Positions 33,997 through 43,009 of a stretch of DNA of 64,000 nucleotides are shown piece by piece (position 1 is the stretch's first letter; each line of letters begins with the position of its first letter). The position numbers and the translations under genes were made by a program. The DNA is taken from assembly GCF_030027245.1 (NCBI RefSeq), contig NZ_JASERT010000004.1, positions 1 to 64,000 on the forward strand, in the 5' to 3' direction. Origin of the DNA: Asticcacaulis sp. EMRT-3 (GTDB lineage Bacteria > Pseudomonadota > Alphaproteobacteria > Caulobacterales > Caulobacteraceae). The notes beneath the pieces are model-generated. The model saw only the letters and a program-made list of their open reading frames with translations, had not been told where the DNA came from and made no database searches.

Positions 33997-35127
33997 CTAA
34001 AGCGTATTATTCTCCGCCTCTTCCGTATAGGTCGGATCGAAGCGCAGGGTGACATGGGACGCATCACCCAGCGTCTTGTTGCCGGGGAAGGCGATGCCGA
34101 TGGCGTCCACCGAGGTGGCGCTGGGGCCATATAACCCCTTGGCGAAGCTGAATTTGCGCACCTTGTCCATCGTGTCTTCCAGCGCCTGTGAATCAAATTC
34201 CTTCACGGCGGCGTCAGGCGTGGCATAGAGATAGGTGGTCGAAAGCTGGCTGTCGAAATCGGCGGGCGTGGTGCCCGACAAGGCGGCCATAGCGGCGCGC
34301 GCCTTGGCCCCTTCGGGCGTCTTGGCGGTCATGATCTTCATCGTGTCGAACCAGATACCGGCCAGCGCCTTGCCGAGCTTCGGATTGGCCTTCAGCGTGG
34401 CCGTATCGACCGCCATCAGATCGAGAATTTCGCCGGGAATTTTCGACGAATCAAACACTTCGGTGGCGCCCTTGACCTTTTTGAGCTGCGAAAGCTGCGG
34501 GTTCCACGTCACCACATTTTTAATGTCGGGGCTGGCAAAGGCGCTGACAATATCGGCGTCGCCCGTATTGACGGTCTTCACGTCCGACAGCTTCAGCCCG
34601 GACATTTCCAGCCCGCGCGCCAGCAGATAGTGCGACACCGAAAACTCGACCAGATTGACCGTCTGGCCCTTGATGGCGCTTAAGGACTTGGCGTCCTTCA
34701 TGATGATGCCGTCATTGCCGTTGGAATAGTCGCCGATGATGATGGCGCTGGTATCCTTGCCGCCCGCCGCCGGAATGGTCAGGGCGTCCATATTGGTGAC
34801 GGTCACGCCATCCAGCTTGCCCGCCGTATATTGGTTGATCGATTCCACATAGTCATTGACCTGGATGATATTGATCTTGATGCCGTACTTGTCTTCCCAT
34901 TTCTTGACGATCCCCGCCTGTTCGGCATAGGGCCAGGGCATCCAGCCGGCATAGATCGACCAGCCGATATTGAAGGTGTTCTTGGCGACGCCGGTGGCCG
35001 GTGCGGCGGCGGCGCTGTCGGAAGCCGGAGCCTCGGCCTTCTTGGCGGCGGGGCTACAGGCGGACAGGGCGGCGGCGGTGAGCAGGGCCATCAGGCCGCA
35101 GCTAAGAGCTTTGTGCGAAATTGACAT
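33997..35127 (-). CDS. Substrate-binding lipoprotein of the UAAP-linked ABC importer
   Basis: Lipoprotein of 376 residues; signal peptide with lipobox LSAC (Cys24), then a Ser/Ala-rich linker. The body fits the nitrate/taurine-binding (NMT1-like) fold and the specific group annotated as 'putative urea ABC transporter substrate-binding protein' beside urea carboxylase genes: NIGWSIYAGWMPWPYAEQAG, DALTIPAAGGKDTSAIIIGDYSNGNDGI. First gene of the leftward importer operon, divergent from the NikR-like regulator. Since loci of this type have been shown to process guanidine, the ligand is probably guanidine; urea is the alternative. Confidence 0.88.
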   Translation of the reverse strand: MSISHKALSCGLMALLTAAALSACSPAAKKAEAPASDSAAAAPATGVAKNTFNIGWSIYAGWMPWPYAEQAGIVKKWEDKYGIKINIIQVNDYVESINQYTAGKLDGVTVTNMDALTIPAAGGKDTSAIIIGDYSNGNDGIIMKDAKSLSAIKGQTVNLVEFSVSHYLLARGLEMSGLKLSDVKTVNTGDADIVSAFASPDIKNVVTWNPQLSQLKKVKGATEVFDSSKIPGEILDLMAVDTATLKANPKLGKALAGIWFDTMKIMTAKTPEGAKARAAMAALSGTTPADFDSQLSTTYLYATPDAAVKEFDSQALEDTMDKVRKFSFAKGLYGPSATSVDAIGIAFPGNKTLGDASHVTLRFDPTYTEEAENNTL

Positions 35128-35327
35128 CGGGCTTTTCGACTCCGGGAGGGTGACAGCGGGGCAGGCGTATCAGATAGGCGTCAGTATTACTAATTTTAAA
35201 ATTCATCGCATTTGTGCGCTGCAATCGACAATGGCCAATTCAGGGAGGGCGTCCAATCACAAGGATGAAACAAATGGAAATGTTTATTTTCAATCCGGTG
35301 CTTCCTATTAAAAATATTATCAAATAA

Positions 35328-35356
35328 GGTATTGGTAATATCGCAAATCGGATACC
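35328..35356. promoter_or_regulatory. Inverted repeat, candidate NikR-like operator
   Basis: GGTAT at 35328-35332 and ATACC at 35352-35356, 19 bases apart, just before the regulator start. NikR of Escherichia coli uses GTATGA-N16-TCATAC, that is GTAT and ATAC 20 bases apart; here the gap is 19. It lies in the divergent promoter region, able to control both the importer and the catabolic operon. Confidence 0.5.
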
Positions 35357-35359
35357 AGA

Positions 35360-35857
35360 ATGAGCGTTTCAGACACCAGCAACCTGGCCCGGCTGAGCAT
35401 GACATTGCCAGCCGATCTCTTTGAATCTCTTGATCAAATGATCGCAGAGCGCGGCCTGAAATCGCGCTCAAGCCTGATCGTTGAGCTGATACGCGGCGCG
35501 GTGGCCGACCACGCCGAAGCCTCGCGCCCCGATGATGTGGTGGCGGGCACGGTCACCATGACCTATCGCTCGGACGCCGGTACGGTGCGCCACCGCATTG
35601 CACAAAAACAGCGCGATTATCTGAAGGAGGTCATCTCCTCGCAGCACATATTTTTAGAAAACGATCAGTCGCTTGAGGTGCTGCTGGTGCAGGGGCCGCC
35701 GCAGAAACTGGCCGATCTGTGCGATGATCTGCGCCGGGTGCGCGGCGTCTATCAGGTCAAGCTGGTCACCACGGTGGCCCTGCTGCCGCAACTGCACGAT
35801 CATGCCGGGGGTGGGGCTGAGGGCGCGCATATGGATTCCGAAAGACAAGCGCAATGA
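35360..35857 (+). CDS. NikR-like ribbon-helix-helix regulator lacking most nickel ligands
   Basis: Protein of 165 residues with the two NikR parts: an N-terminal ribbon-helix-helix (about 9-50, ARLSMTLPADLFESLDQMI) and a C-terminal ACT-like domain (about 60-145). Aligned by eye to Escherichia coli NikR, the nickel ligands H76, H87, H89 and C95 become R85, H96, F98 and S104, so the high-affinity site cannot form. It therefore probably responds to another ligand. It is the first gene of the carboxylase operon (its stop overlaps the next ATG) and is divergent from the importer, making it the evident local regulator. No good ribosome site is seen; GGATACC partly overlaps the operator. Confidence 0.85.
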   Translation: MSVSDTSNLARLSMTLPADLFESLDQMIAERGLKSRSSLIVELIRGAVADHAEASRPDDVVAGTVTMTYRSDAGTVRHRIAQKQRDYLKEVISSQHIFLENDQSLEVLLVQGPPQKLADLCDDLRRVRGVYQVKLVTTVALLPQLHDHAGGGAEGAHMDSERQAQ

Positions 35858-36666
35858 CGACCACAGCCGATCCGAAAAGCGCTCAGGCCCATGCCCGTTC
35901 TCAGGCCGGTACGCAGGTTGAGGCCATGCCGGTTGTGCCCGCCCGCGCCGCCGATGCCCCCGAAGGCGCTGAGGTCATCTGGGAAGAAACCATCGCGGCG
36001 GGCGGCTATAGCCACAAATGGCTGAAACGCGGCGCATCTGTGCGCCTGATCGACGTGCATGGCGATGGCTGTCTGTCCATGCTGCTCTTCAATGCCGAAC
36101 TGCCGACCGAGCGGCTCAATGTCGCCGACACGATCAAGGTGCAGTGGAACGGCTATCTCGGTCAGGGCAGGCTGCTCCTGTCCGATATGGGCCGGGTGAT
36201 GATGAGCATTGTCGCCGATGAGGCGGGCACGCATGATGTGTTTTGCGGGGCCTCCAATCCGGCGGCCTATACCCGCAAATACGGCGAGGGGGATAATTAC
36301 GGCCCGCACCCCAATGCGCGCGACCGCTTTATGCTGGCCGTCGGCAAGTACGGTCTGGGCCGCAAGGACGTGCATCCGTCGATCAACTGGTTCAAGGGCG
36401 TGCGCATTGCCGAAGATGGCGCAACCCAGCCCGACATCGGCCCGTTTGCCCCCGGTCGCAGCCTGATTTTGCGTGCCGAAATGGATGTGATCATCGTATT
36501 GGCCAATACGCCGCATGTGCTCGATCCGCGCCCCGATTACACGGTGACGCCCGTGCGGGTGACGGCCTGGCGCGGGCCGGTGACGCCGCCCGACGACGCC
36601 ATTCGCAACGCCACGCCGGAGGGCCAGCGCGCCTTTCTCAACACCGAAGATTTTTATGAGCGTTAA
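35854..36666 (+). CDS. Urea-amidolyase-associated protein 1 (carboxyguanidine deiminase subunit-like)
   Basis: Protein of 270 residues of the UAAP1 family (DUF1989-type). Conserved-looking segments are GYSHKWLKRGASVRLIDVHGDGCLSMLLFNA, ERLNVADTIKVQW, GRLLLSDMGRVMMSI and DVFCGASNPAAYTRKYG, including Cys and His residues suited to metal binding. In characterised guanidine pathways the two UAAPs form the deiminase that converts carboxyguanidine to allophanate. It overlaps the next gene by 11 bases, as expected for subunits of one complex. Confidence 0.87.
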   Translation: MTTTADPKSAQAHARSQAGTQVEAMPVVPARAADAPEGAEVIWEETIAAGGYSHKWLKRGASVRLIDVHGDGCLSMLLFNAELPTERLNVADTIKVQWNGYLGQGRLLLSDMGRVMMSIVADEAGTHDVFCGASNPAAYTRKYGEGDNYGPHPNARDRFMLAVGKYGLGRKDVHPSINWFKGVRIAEDGATQPDIGPFAPGRSLILRAEMDVIIVLANTPHVLDPRPDYTVTPVRVTAWRGPVTPPDDAIRNATPEGQRAFLNTEDFYER

Positions 36667-37309
36667 GAAGATGACCGAAGATATGGCACTGACAGGCCTT
36701 GCGGGGTCGGTTGTTCACGATGAGGTGGTGCCGGCGCGCGCGCCGTGGATGCACACGGTACGCAAGGGCCAGTCTTTGCGCATCCTCGATCTGGAGGGCA
36801 ATCAGGCCGTCGATTTCCTGATCTATGCGGCGCACGACGATGCGGAACGCTACAGCGCGCAGGATACGATTGCGGCGCAGGGCAATCTGTTTTTGCGCAA
36901 AGGGGCGCAGCTTTTATCGAACGAAGGCCGCGTCATGATGACGATCACCGACACCTCGGTGGCCTATCATGACACCATTGGCGGGGCGTGCAGTTGTGAA
37001 TCGAACACCCTGCGCTATGGCCATCACACCAAATCGCACCACGCCTGCGTCGATAATTTTCTCGACGCCAATGTCCGCGCCGGACGCAACAAACGCGACA
37101 TGGTGTCGAACATCAACTTCTTCATGAATGTGCCGGTCGAGGCCGATGGCACGCTCGGTATTGTCGATGGTATTTCCGCACCGGGCTTAAGCGTCGATCT
37201 CAAGGCGGCGATGGACGTGGTGGTGGTGGTGTCCAACTGCCCGCAGATCAATAATCCCTGCAATGGCTTCAACCCGACGCCGGTGCGCATGGTGGTGGTG
37301 AGCAACTGA
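36656..37309 (+). CDS. Urea-amidolyase-associated protein 2 (carboxyguanidine deiminase subunit-like)
   Basis: Protein of 217 residues, paralogous to the previous one. It has GQSLRILDLEGNQAVDFLIYAAHDDAERYSAQDTI, NEGRVMMTITD and a Cys-rich centre, GGACSCESNTLRYGHHTKSHHACVDNFL, that looks like a metal or catalytic site. The C-terminus MDVVVVVSNCPQINNPCNGFNPTPVRM is typical of the family. Its stop codon overlaps the carboxylase start (TGATG). Confidence 0.88.
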   Translation: MSVKKMTEDMALTGLAGSVVHDEVVPARAPWMHTVRKGQSLRILDLEGNQAVDFLIYAAHDDAERYSAQDTIAAQGNLFLRKGAQLLSNEGRVMMTITDTSVAYHDTIGGACSCESNTLRYGHHTKSHHACVDNFLDANVRAGRNKRDMVSNINFFMNVPVEADGTLGIVDGISAPGLSVDLKAAMDVVVVVSNCPQINNPCNGFNPTPVRMVVVSN

Positions 37310-40300
37310 TGTTCAAAAAAGTTCTCATCGCCAATCGCGGCGCCATCGCCTGCCGCATCATCCGCACGCTGAAAAAAATGGGTATCGGTTCGGTGGCCGT
37401 GTTCAGCGAAGCCGATGTCGGATCGCTGCATGTGGCGCAGGCCGATGAGGCGGTGTTTATCGGCGCGTCTCCGGCTGCGGAAAGCTATCTGAAGATCGAC
37501 GCCATTATCGACGCCGCCAGGGCCACGGGTGCCGAGGCCATCCATCCCGGCTATGGTTTCCTGTCGGAAAATGCCGGTTTTGCCGAACGGTGCGCGGCGG
37601 AAGGGCTGGTCTTTATCGGCCCGACGCCGGAAAATATGCGCGTCTTTGGCCTGAAGCACACGGCGCGCGACATGGCCGCCAGCTTAGGTGTGCCTCTGGC
37701 CCCCGGCACCGACCTTCTGACCGATGCCGAAGCGGCGGTCGCGTCGGCGGTAGCTATCGGCTATCCGGTCATCCTGAAGGCCACGGCGGGCGGCGGCGGC
37801 ATTGGCATGAAGATCTGCGAAAACCCTGATGACATCCGCGAGGGCTTTGCCACTGTGGCGCGGCTGGGGGCCGGTAATTTCGGCGATGGCGGCGTGTTTC
37901 TCGAACGCTATGTCCGCGTGGCGCGTCATATCGAGGTGCAGGTGTTCGGCGACGGCAAAGGCCGCGTCACGGCGCTGGGCGAACGCGATTGCTCGCTGCA
38001 ACGCCGCAATCAAAAGGTGGTCGAGGAAACGCCCGCGCCCCATCTGCCGCAAGCGACGCGCACAGCCCTGATCGACGCGGCGGTCAAACTGGCCTCAGGG
38101 GCCGGATATTTGTCGGCGGGCACGGTCGAATTTTTGTATGATGCGGGGCGCGATGATTTCTTCTTCCTTGAGGTCAATACGCGCCTTCAGGTCGAACACG
38201 GCGTCACCGAACAGGTGACCGGCATTGATCTGGTTGAGTGGATGATCAGGGGCGCTGCGGGCGATTTCGCCTTTCTCGATGCGCCAGCACCCACGCCAAC
38301 GGGTGCGTCAATTCAGGTGCGCCTCTATGCCGAAGACCCGGCGGAGGGCTATCGCCCCAGTTCCGGGCGGCTGATCGAGGTGGGCTTTCCCGGCGATGCG
38401 CGCGTCGATAGCTGGGTGGCCAGCGGTTCGGATGTCAGCGCCTTTTACGACCCGATGCTGGCCAAGCTGATCGTCACCGCGCCCGACCGCGATGCGGCGG
38501 TGAAGGCCATGCAGGCGGCGCTCGATCAGACGATTCTGGCCGGGATCGAAACCAATCTCGACTGGCTGAAAACGGTCGTGCGCTCGGAAGCCTTCACCAG
38601 CGGCGAAGTCTCGACGCGGGCACTGGCCGACATCGCCTATCACCCGCAGACGGTCAGCGTGCTGTCGGGTGGCACGGCCACCACGGTGCAGGACTATCCG
38701 GGGCGGACGGGCCTGTGGGACATCGGCGTGCCGCCTTCGGGGCCGATGGATGGCTTTGCCTTCCGGCTCGGCAACCGGCTTTTGGGCAATGAGGACAGTG
38801 CGCCGGGTCTGGAAATCACCGCCACGGGGCCGACACTGGCCTTCAAGGCGGCGGCGCGCCTGTGCCTGTCGGGCGCGATCTTTGAAGCGACGCTGGATGG
38901 CGAATCCGTGGCCTTTCATCAGCCATTTGAGGTGGCCGCCGGTCAGGTTCTGAAGATCGGCCGGGTCAGCGGGGCGGGCCTGCGCGGCTATGTTTTGTTT
39001 GCCGGTGGGCTGAACGTGCCGGCCTATCTCGGCAGCGCCAGCGCCTTTACGCTCGGCGAATTTGGCGGCCATGCCGGTCGTGCCGTCATGACCGGCGACA
39101 CCCTGCATCTCAACCCCTTGCCTGCTGTGCCCTCGTCCCTGCCGGGGCCGGGCGTGGTGCCGCAGATGTCGCGCACCTGGGCCTTGCGGGTGCTGTATGG
39201 CCCGCACGGCGCGCCCGATTTCTTCACGACCGAAGATATTGAGATGATCACCGCCACCGAATGGAAGGTGCATTACAATTCCAACCGCACCGGCGTGCGC
39301 CTGAGCGGCCCGAAGCCCAACTGGGCGCGTACGGATGGCGGCGAGGCGGGGCTGCACCCCTCCAATATCCACGATAACGCCTATGCTATCGGCGCGGTCG
39401 ATTTCACCGGCGACATGCCGATCATTCTCGGGCCGGACGGCCCATCGCTTGGCGGGTTTGTCTGTCCGTTCGTGGTGATACAGGCCGATCTGTGGCAGGT
39501 GGGCCAGTTGGCCCCCGGCGATACAGTCCGCTTTCAGGCCGTCGATGACGCTGTGGCGGTGGCCGCCGAACGGGCGCAGGACGCGACCCTGGCCACGCTG
39601 ACACTGGCCGAAGCGCCGCCCGCCACAGCCCCCGCCGCGTCGCCGATCCTGCATGAGATCGCCGAACAAGATCACAGGCCGCGCGTCATCTATCGCCGTC
39701 AGGGTGATCGTCACCTGCTGGTCGAATACGGCCCGATTGTGCTTGATCTCGAACTGCGCCTGCGCATCCACGCCCTGATGCTGGATGTGCAGTCTCAGGT
39801 GGCCGAGGGCAGGCTGCCCGGCATTATCGACATCACGCCGGGCATCCGCTCGCTGCAAATCCATTTCGACAGCCGCGTCCTGTCGCAAGGCCGGTTGCTT
39901 CAGGCGCTCGAAGTCGCCGAAGACCGTCTGGGCGGGCTTGATGATTTCGAGATACCGACGCGCATCGTCCATCTGCCCCTAAGCTGGGGCGATCCGGCCA
40001 TCTACCAGACCATCGACAAATACATGGCCTCGGTGCGCGATGATGCGCCGTGGTGCCCCGACAATATCGAGTTCATTCGCCGCATCAACGGACTTAACAG
40101 CGTCGAGGATGTCAAGAAAACGGTGTTCGACGCCAGCTATCTGGTCATGGGGCTGGGTGATGTCTATCTCGGCGCGCCGGTGGCCACGCCGATTGATCCG
40201 CGTCACCGGCTGGTCACCACCAAATATAACCCCGCCCGCACCTGGACGCCGCCCAATGTGGTCGGCATCGGCGGGGCCTATATGTGCATTTACGGCATGG

Positions 40301-40923
40301 AGGGGCCGGGCGGTTATCAGCTCTTTGGCCGGACGATTCAGGTGTGGAACACCTATCGCCAGACGGAGGTGTTTACCGACGGCAAGCCGTGGCTGCTGCG
40401 TTTCTTCGACCAGATCCGCTTTTTCCCGGTCAGCCACGACGAACTGACCGAATGGCGGCGCGATTTCCCGCTGGGGCGGCGCGCCATCCGCATCGACGAA
40501 GAGGTGTTTCGCCTGCGCGATTACCGCGCCTTCCTGAAAGACAATGCCTCTTCGATCACGCGCTTCCAGACCGAACGCCAGACCGCCTTCGAGGCCGAGC
40601 GCGCCGACTGGCACCGCCGTGGCGAGTTCGACCGGCTGGCGGCGCTCAGCGAAGAGGCGGGCGGGGCCGCCGAGGTCGCCGCCATCACCGTGCCCGAAGG
40701 CAGCGAGGTGATCGAAGCGCCGTTCGGCGGCAGCGTGTGGAAGATGCTGGTCACGCCCGGCATGGCGGTCGAAAAGGGCGAGGTGATCGCCGTCATCGAG
40801 GCGATGAAGACCGAATGCGCCGTCACCAGTCCGGCGAAAGGCACGATCCGCGCCGTCTTCGCCGCCGAGAAACAGGCGGTCAGCCCCGGTGCGGCGCTGG
40901 TGGCGCTGGAGGCGGCGTCGTGA
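37309..40923 (+). CDS. Urea/guanidine carboxylase
   Basis: Biotin-dependent carboxylase of 1204 residues, full length for the family. Domains in order: biotin carboxylase (about 1-450; NRGAIACRIIRT, ATAGGGGIGMKI, EVNTRLQVEHGVTE), the KipA-like carboxyltransferase half (about 455-770; TTVQDYPGRTGLWDIGVPPSGPMD), the KipI-like half (about 785-1000), and a biotinyl domain with EAMK1167T. Classically called urea carboxylase (EC 6.3.4.6); enzymes accompanied by UAAP genes have been shown to prefer guanidine. The deciding active-site residue cannot be placed safely by eye. Coupled on both sides by overlapping stops and starts. It needs biotin, and bioFDA lie in the same window. Confidence 0.93.
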   Translation: MFKKVLIANRGAIACRIIRTLKKMGIGSVAVFSEADVGSLHVAQADEAVFIGASPAAESYLKIDAIIDAARATGAEAIHPGYGFLSENAGFAERCAAEGLVFIGPTPENMRVFGLKHTARDMAASLGVPLAPGTDLLTDAEAAVASAVAIGYPVILKATAGGGGIGMKICENPDDIREGFATVARLGAGNFGDGGVFLERYVRVARHIEVQVFGDGKGRVTALGERDCSLQRRNQKVVEETPAPHLPQATRTALIDAAVKLASGAGYLSAGTVEFLYDAGRDDFFFLEVNTRLQVEHGVTEQVTGIDLVEWMIRGAAGDFAFLDAPAPTPTGASIQVRLYAEDPAEGYRPSSGRLIEVGFPGDARVDSWVASGSDVSAFYDPMLAKLIVTAPDRDAAVKAMQAALDQTILAGIETNLDWLKTVVRSEAFTSGEVSTRALADIAYHPQTVSVLSGGTATTVQDYPGRTGLWDIGVPPSGPMDGFAFRLGNRLLGNEDSAPGLEITATGPTLAFKAAARLCLSGAIFEATLDGESVAFHQPFEVAAGQVLKIGRVSGAGLRGYVLFAGGLNVPAYLGSASAFTLGEFGGHAGRAVMTGDTLHLNPLPAVPSSLPGPGVVPQMSRTWALRVLYGPHGAPDFFTTEDIEMITATEWKVHYNSNRTGVRLSGPKPNWARTDGGEAGLHPSNIHDNAYAIGAVDFTGDMPIILGPDGPSLGGFVCPFVVIQADLWQVGQLAPGDTVRFQAVDDAVAVAAERAQDATLATLTLAEAPPATAPAASPILHEIAEQDHRPRVIYRRQGDRHLLVEYGPIVLDLELRLRIHALMLDVQSQVAEGRLPGIIDITPGIRSLQIHFDSRVLSQGRLLQALEVAEDRLGGLDDFEIPTRIVHLPLSWGDPAIYQTIDKYMASVRDDAPWCPDNIEFIRRINGLNSVEDVKKTVFDASYLVMGLGDVYLGAPVATPIDPRHRLVTTKYNPARTWTPPNVVGIGGAYMCIYGMEGPGGYQLFGRTIQVWNTYRQTEVFTDGKPWLLRFFDQIRFFPVSHDELTEWRRDFPLGRRAIRIDEEVFRLRDYRAFLKDNASSITRFQTERQTAFEAERADWHRRGEFDRLAALSEEAGGAAEVAAITVPEGSEVIEAPFGGSVWKMLVTPGMAVEKGEVIAVIEAMKTECAVTSPAKGTIRAVFAAEKQAVSPGAALVALEAAS

Positions 40924-42686
40924 CGCGCTGGCATATCATTCGCCTCGCCGCCGAGGTGCGGGCCGGGCAACGGACGGCGGTGGAGGTCGCCTCGGAGGTG
41001 TTACAGCGCCTTGCCGCCTATGACCGCGTGCAGCCGCAGGCGTGGATTTCGCGGCCTGCGCCGGAGGACATCCTGGCGGCGGCGCAGGTGATTGATGCAC
41101 GCATCGCGGCGGGCGAAGACCTGCCGCTGGCGGGGGTGCCGTTCGCGGTCAAGGACAATATCGATGTGGCGGGCATGGCTACCACGGCGGCCTGCCCCGA
41201 TTTCAGCTATGTGGCCGAAGATCACGCCCATGTCGTGGCGCGCGTGCTGGCGGCGGGCGCGCTCTATGTCGGCAAGACCAATCTCGACCAGTTCGCCACG
41301 GGGCTGAACGGCACGCGCAGCCCTTACGGCGCACCGGCCTGCGTCTTTAACCGCGCCTATATCAGCGGCGGCTCCAGTTCGGGGTCTTCTGTCGCGGTGG
41401 GGGCGGGGCTGGTGGCGTTTGCGTTTGGCACCGATACGGCGGGGTCGGGCCGCGTGCCCGCCGCCTTCAATCATTTGACCGGGTTCAAGCCGACCAAAGG
41501 GCGCTGGAGCACGTCGGGCCTCGTGCCCGCCTGCCGCTCGCTTGATTGCATCAGCGTCTTTACCGCCTCGCCCGCCGAGGCCGCTCTGATCGATGAGGTG
41601 GTGGCCGGGTTCGATGCCAGCGATGTCTATTCAAGGCCGTTGCAGGATCAGGCGCGCCCTATGCGCGTCATCGGCGTGCCGCGCGACGATCAGCTCAACG
41701 GGTGCGGCGATGCGCAATCGGCGCGGCTGTTCGCGGCGGCGATGGAGCGGCTGATCGCCACGGGCCATGAGATTGTGCGGCTCGATATTTCGTCGCTTAG
41801 CCGTGCCGCCGCGCTTTTGTACCAAGGGCCGTGGGTGGCCGAACGCACGGCGGCGCTGGGCGACCGGCCCTTGAACCGGCCCGAAACGATGGACCCGACC
41901 GTGCGCGACATCGTGCTGGGCGGGCTTGGGATCACGGCGGTCGAGGCCTTTAAGGGGCAGTATGAACTGGCAGGCTTCATGCGTGACGCCGAGGCCATCT
42001 GGGCGCAGGTCGATGCCCTGATGCTGCCGACCGCCCCCACCATCTACCGCATCGCCGAGATGCAGGCCGCACCCATCGTGCTCAATGCCCAGCTTGGCCT
42101 CTATACCAATTTCGTCAACCTGCTCGACATGGCGGCGGTGGCCATACCGGCGGGATTCCGCGCCAATGGCACCGGTTTCGGCGTCACCTTTATGGGCCCC
42201 GCCTGGACCGACAAGGCGCTGATCACTATAGCTACAACCTGTGAGGTGGCGGCGGATTTCGCTGTGCCGCCGCTTGATCTTGATAGGGAGACACGTATGG
42301 AAACGGTGAAACTGGCGGTCGTCGGGGCGCATCTGAAGGATATGCCGCTGCACTGGCAACTGACCTCACGCGAGGCGGTTTTCGTGACGGCCACCGAAAC
42401 CGCCCCGACCTACCGGCTCTATGCCATGACCCACACCACCCCGCCCAAGCCCGCCCTGATCCATGATGCGGGCGGCGCGGCGATCCAGGTCGAGGTCTAT
42501 GAGCTGGACGTGGCCGCCTTTGGCAGCTTCGTCGCCGAAGTGCCTGCGCCTCTGGCCATCGGCACGGTGACGCTTTCCGACGGCAGCGAGGTCAAGGGCT
42601 TCGTGGCCGAACCGCGCGCGATGGAGGGGGCCCAGGACATTACGGCGCTGGGTGGCTGGCGCGCCTATATCGCCGCCAGGGCTTAG
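40920..42686 (+). CDS. atzF: Allophanate hydrolase
   Basis: Protein of 588 residues hydrolysing allophanate to ammonia and CO2, the last step of the pathway. The amidase-signature core has catalytic Lys78 in VPFAVKDNID, the ISGGSSSGSSVAVG segment with the cis-Ser near 152-153, and the nucleophile Ser near 176 in TDTAGSGR. The separate C-terminal domain of AtzF follows (about 460-588, from VKLAVVGAHLKDMPLHWQL). The GTG start overlaps the carboxylase stop (GTGA). The TAG stop is merged with the first bases of a family 2 repeat. Confidence 0.93.
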   Translation: MTRWHIIRLAAEVRAGQRTAVEVASEVLQRLAAYDRVQPQAWISRPAPEDILAAAQVIDARIAAGEDLPLAGVPFAVKDNIDVAGMATTAACPDFSYVAEDHAHVVARVLAAGALYVGKTNLDQFATGLNGTRSPYGAPACVFNRAYISGGSSSGSSVAVGAGLVAFAFGTDTAGSGRVPAAFNHLTGFKPTKGRWSTSGLVPACRSLDCISVFTASPAEAALIDEVVAGFDASDVYSRPLQDQARPMRVIGVPRDDQLNGCGDAQSARLFAAAMERLIATGHEIVRLDISSLSRAAALLYQGPWVAERTAALGDRPLNRPETMDPTVRDIVLGGLGITAVEAFKGQYELAGFMRDAEAIWAQVDALMLPTAPTIYRIAEMQAAPIVLNAQLGLYTNFVNLLDMAAVAIPAGFRANGTGFGVTFMGPAWTDKALITIATTCEVAADFAVPPLDLDRETRMETVKLAVVGAHLKDMPLHWQLTSREAVFVTATETAPTYRLYAMTHTTPPKPALIHDAGGAAIQVEVYELDVAAFGSFVAEVPAPLAIGTVTLSDGSEVKGFVAEPRAMEGAQDITALGGWRAYIAARA

Positions 42687-42786
42687 AGCGCTTTTCGATC
42701 TGATAGACTCAGATCGGCGCTCTAAGTTTTTGTTTTATCGCTCTTCCTTATCCAAAAAGTGGATCCACTTTTTGGGGAAACGCTCT
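42685..42786. repeat. Dispersed repeat family 2
   Basis: AGAGCG, then a CGATCTGA...TCAGATCG stem and CGCTCT, followed by CCAAAAAGTGGATCCACTTTTTGG and a closing CGCTCT. Same plan as 25999-26095. Its first bases supply the allophanate hydrolase TAG. Confidence 0.85.
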
Positions 42787-42845
42787 GGAGCGGGTCATAT
42801 GCAATAAAGACAGTACCCCTGCGTCTCGACGCGCTTCGCTTGCTC

Positions 42846-42948
42846 GCCACCTCCCCATGCCTTCGGCACAGGGAGGAGGGTGTGGTACTGGAAGAAAGAC
42901 TCAGGCGGCACCTCCCTCCTCCCTGTTGCGCAGCAATGGGGAGGTGGC
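42846..42948. repeat. Long nested hairpin between the guanidine and efflux operons
   Basis: Outer stem GCCACCTCCCCAT/ATGGGGAGGTGGC (13 of 13) and inner stem CAGGGAGGAGGG/CCCTCCTCCCTG (12 of 12) can form one extended structure. A related sequence follows the HAMP gene at 59719-59815, so it is itself a dispersed element. The rest of the gap up to 43009 contains nothing else recognisable. Confidence 0.75.
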
Positions 42949-43009
42949 GCGCAGCGCCGGAGGGGTATCTTCTTGAGAGGATGCGCTCTAAGCCTTTGTT
43001 TTTTAAGTC

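Noticed and set aside
35128..35359. Guanidine-I (ykkC) riboswitch before the carboxylase or importer operon
   Set aside because: I read both strands for the conserved ykkC segments (such as the CUAGGGUUCCG-like and ACGGAGGGAUAAAAGCCCGGGAGA-like blocks) and found no convincing match. A covariance-model search would settle it.
38308..39972. Long leftward reading frame inside the carboxylase gene
   Set aside because: Arg/His/Gln-rich shadow of a well-supported carboxylase; no ribosome site or family motif.
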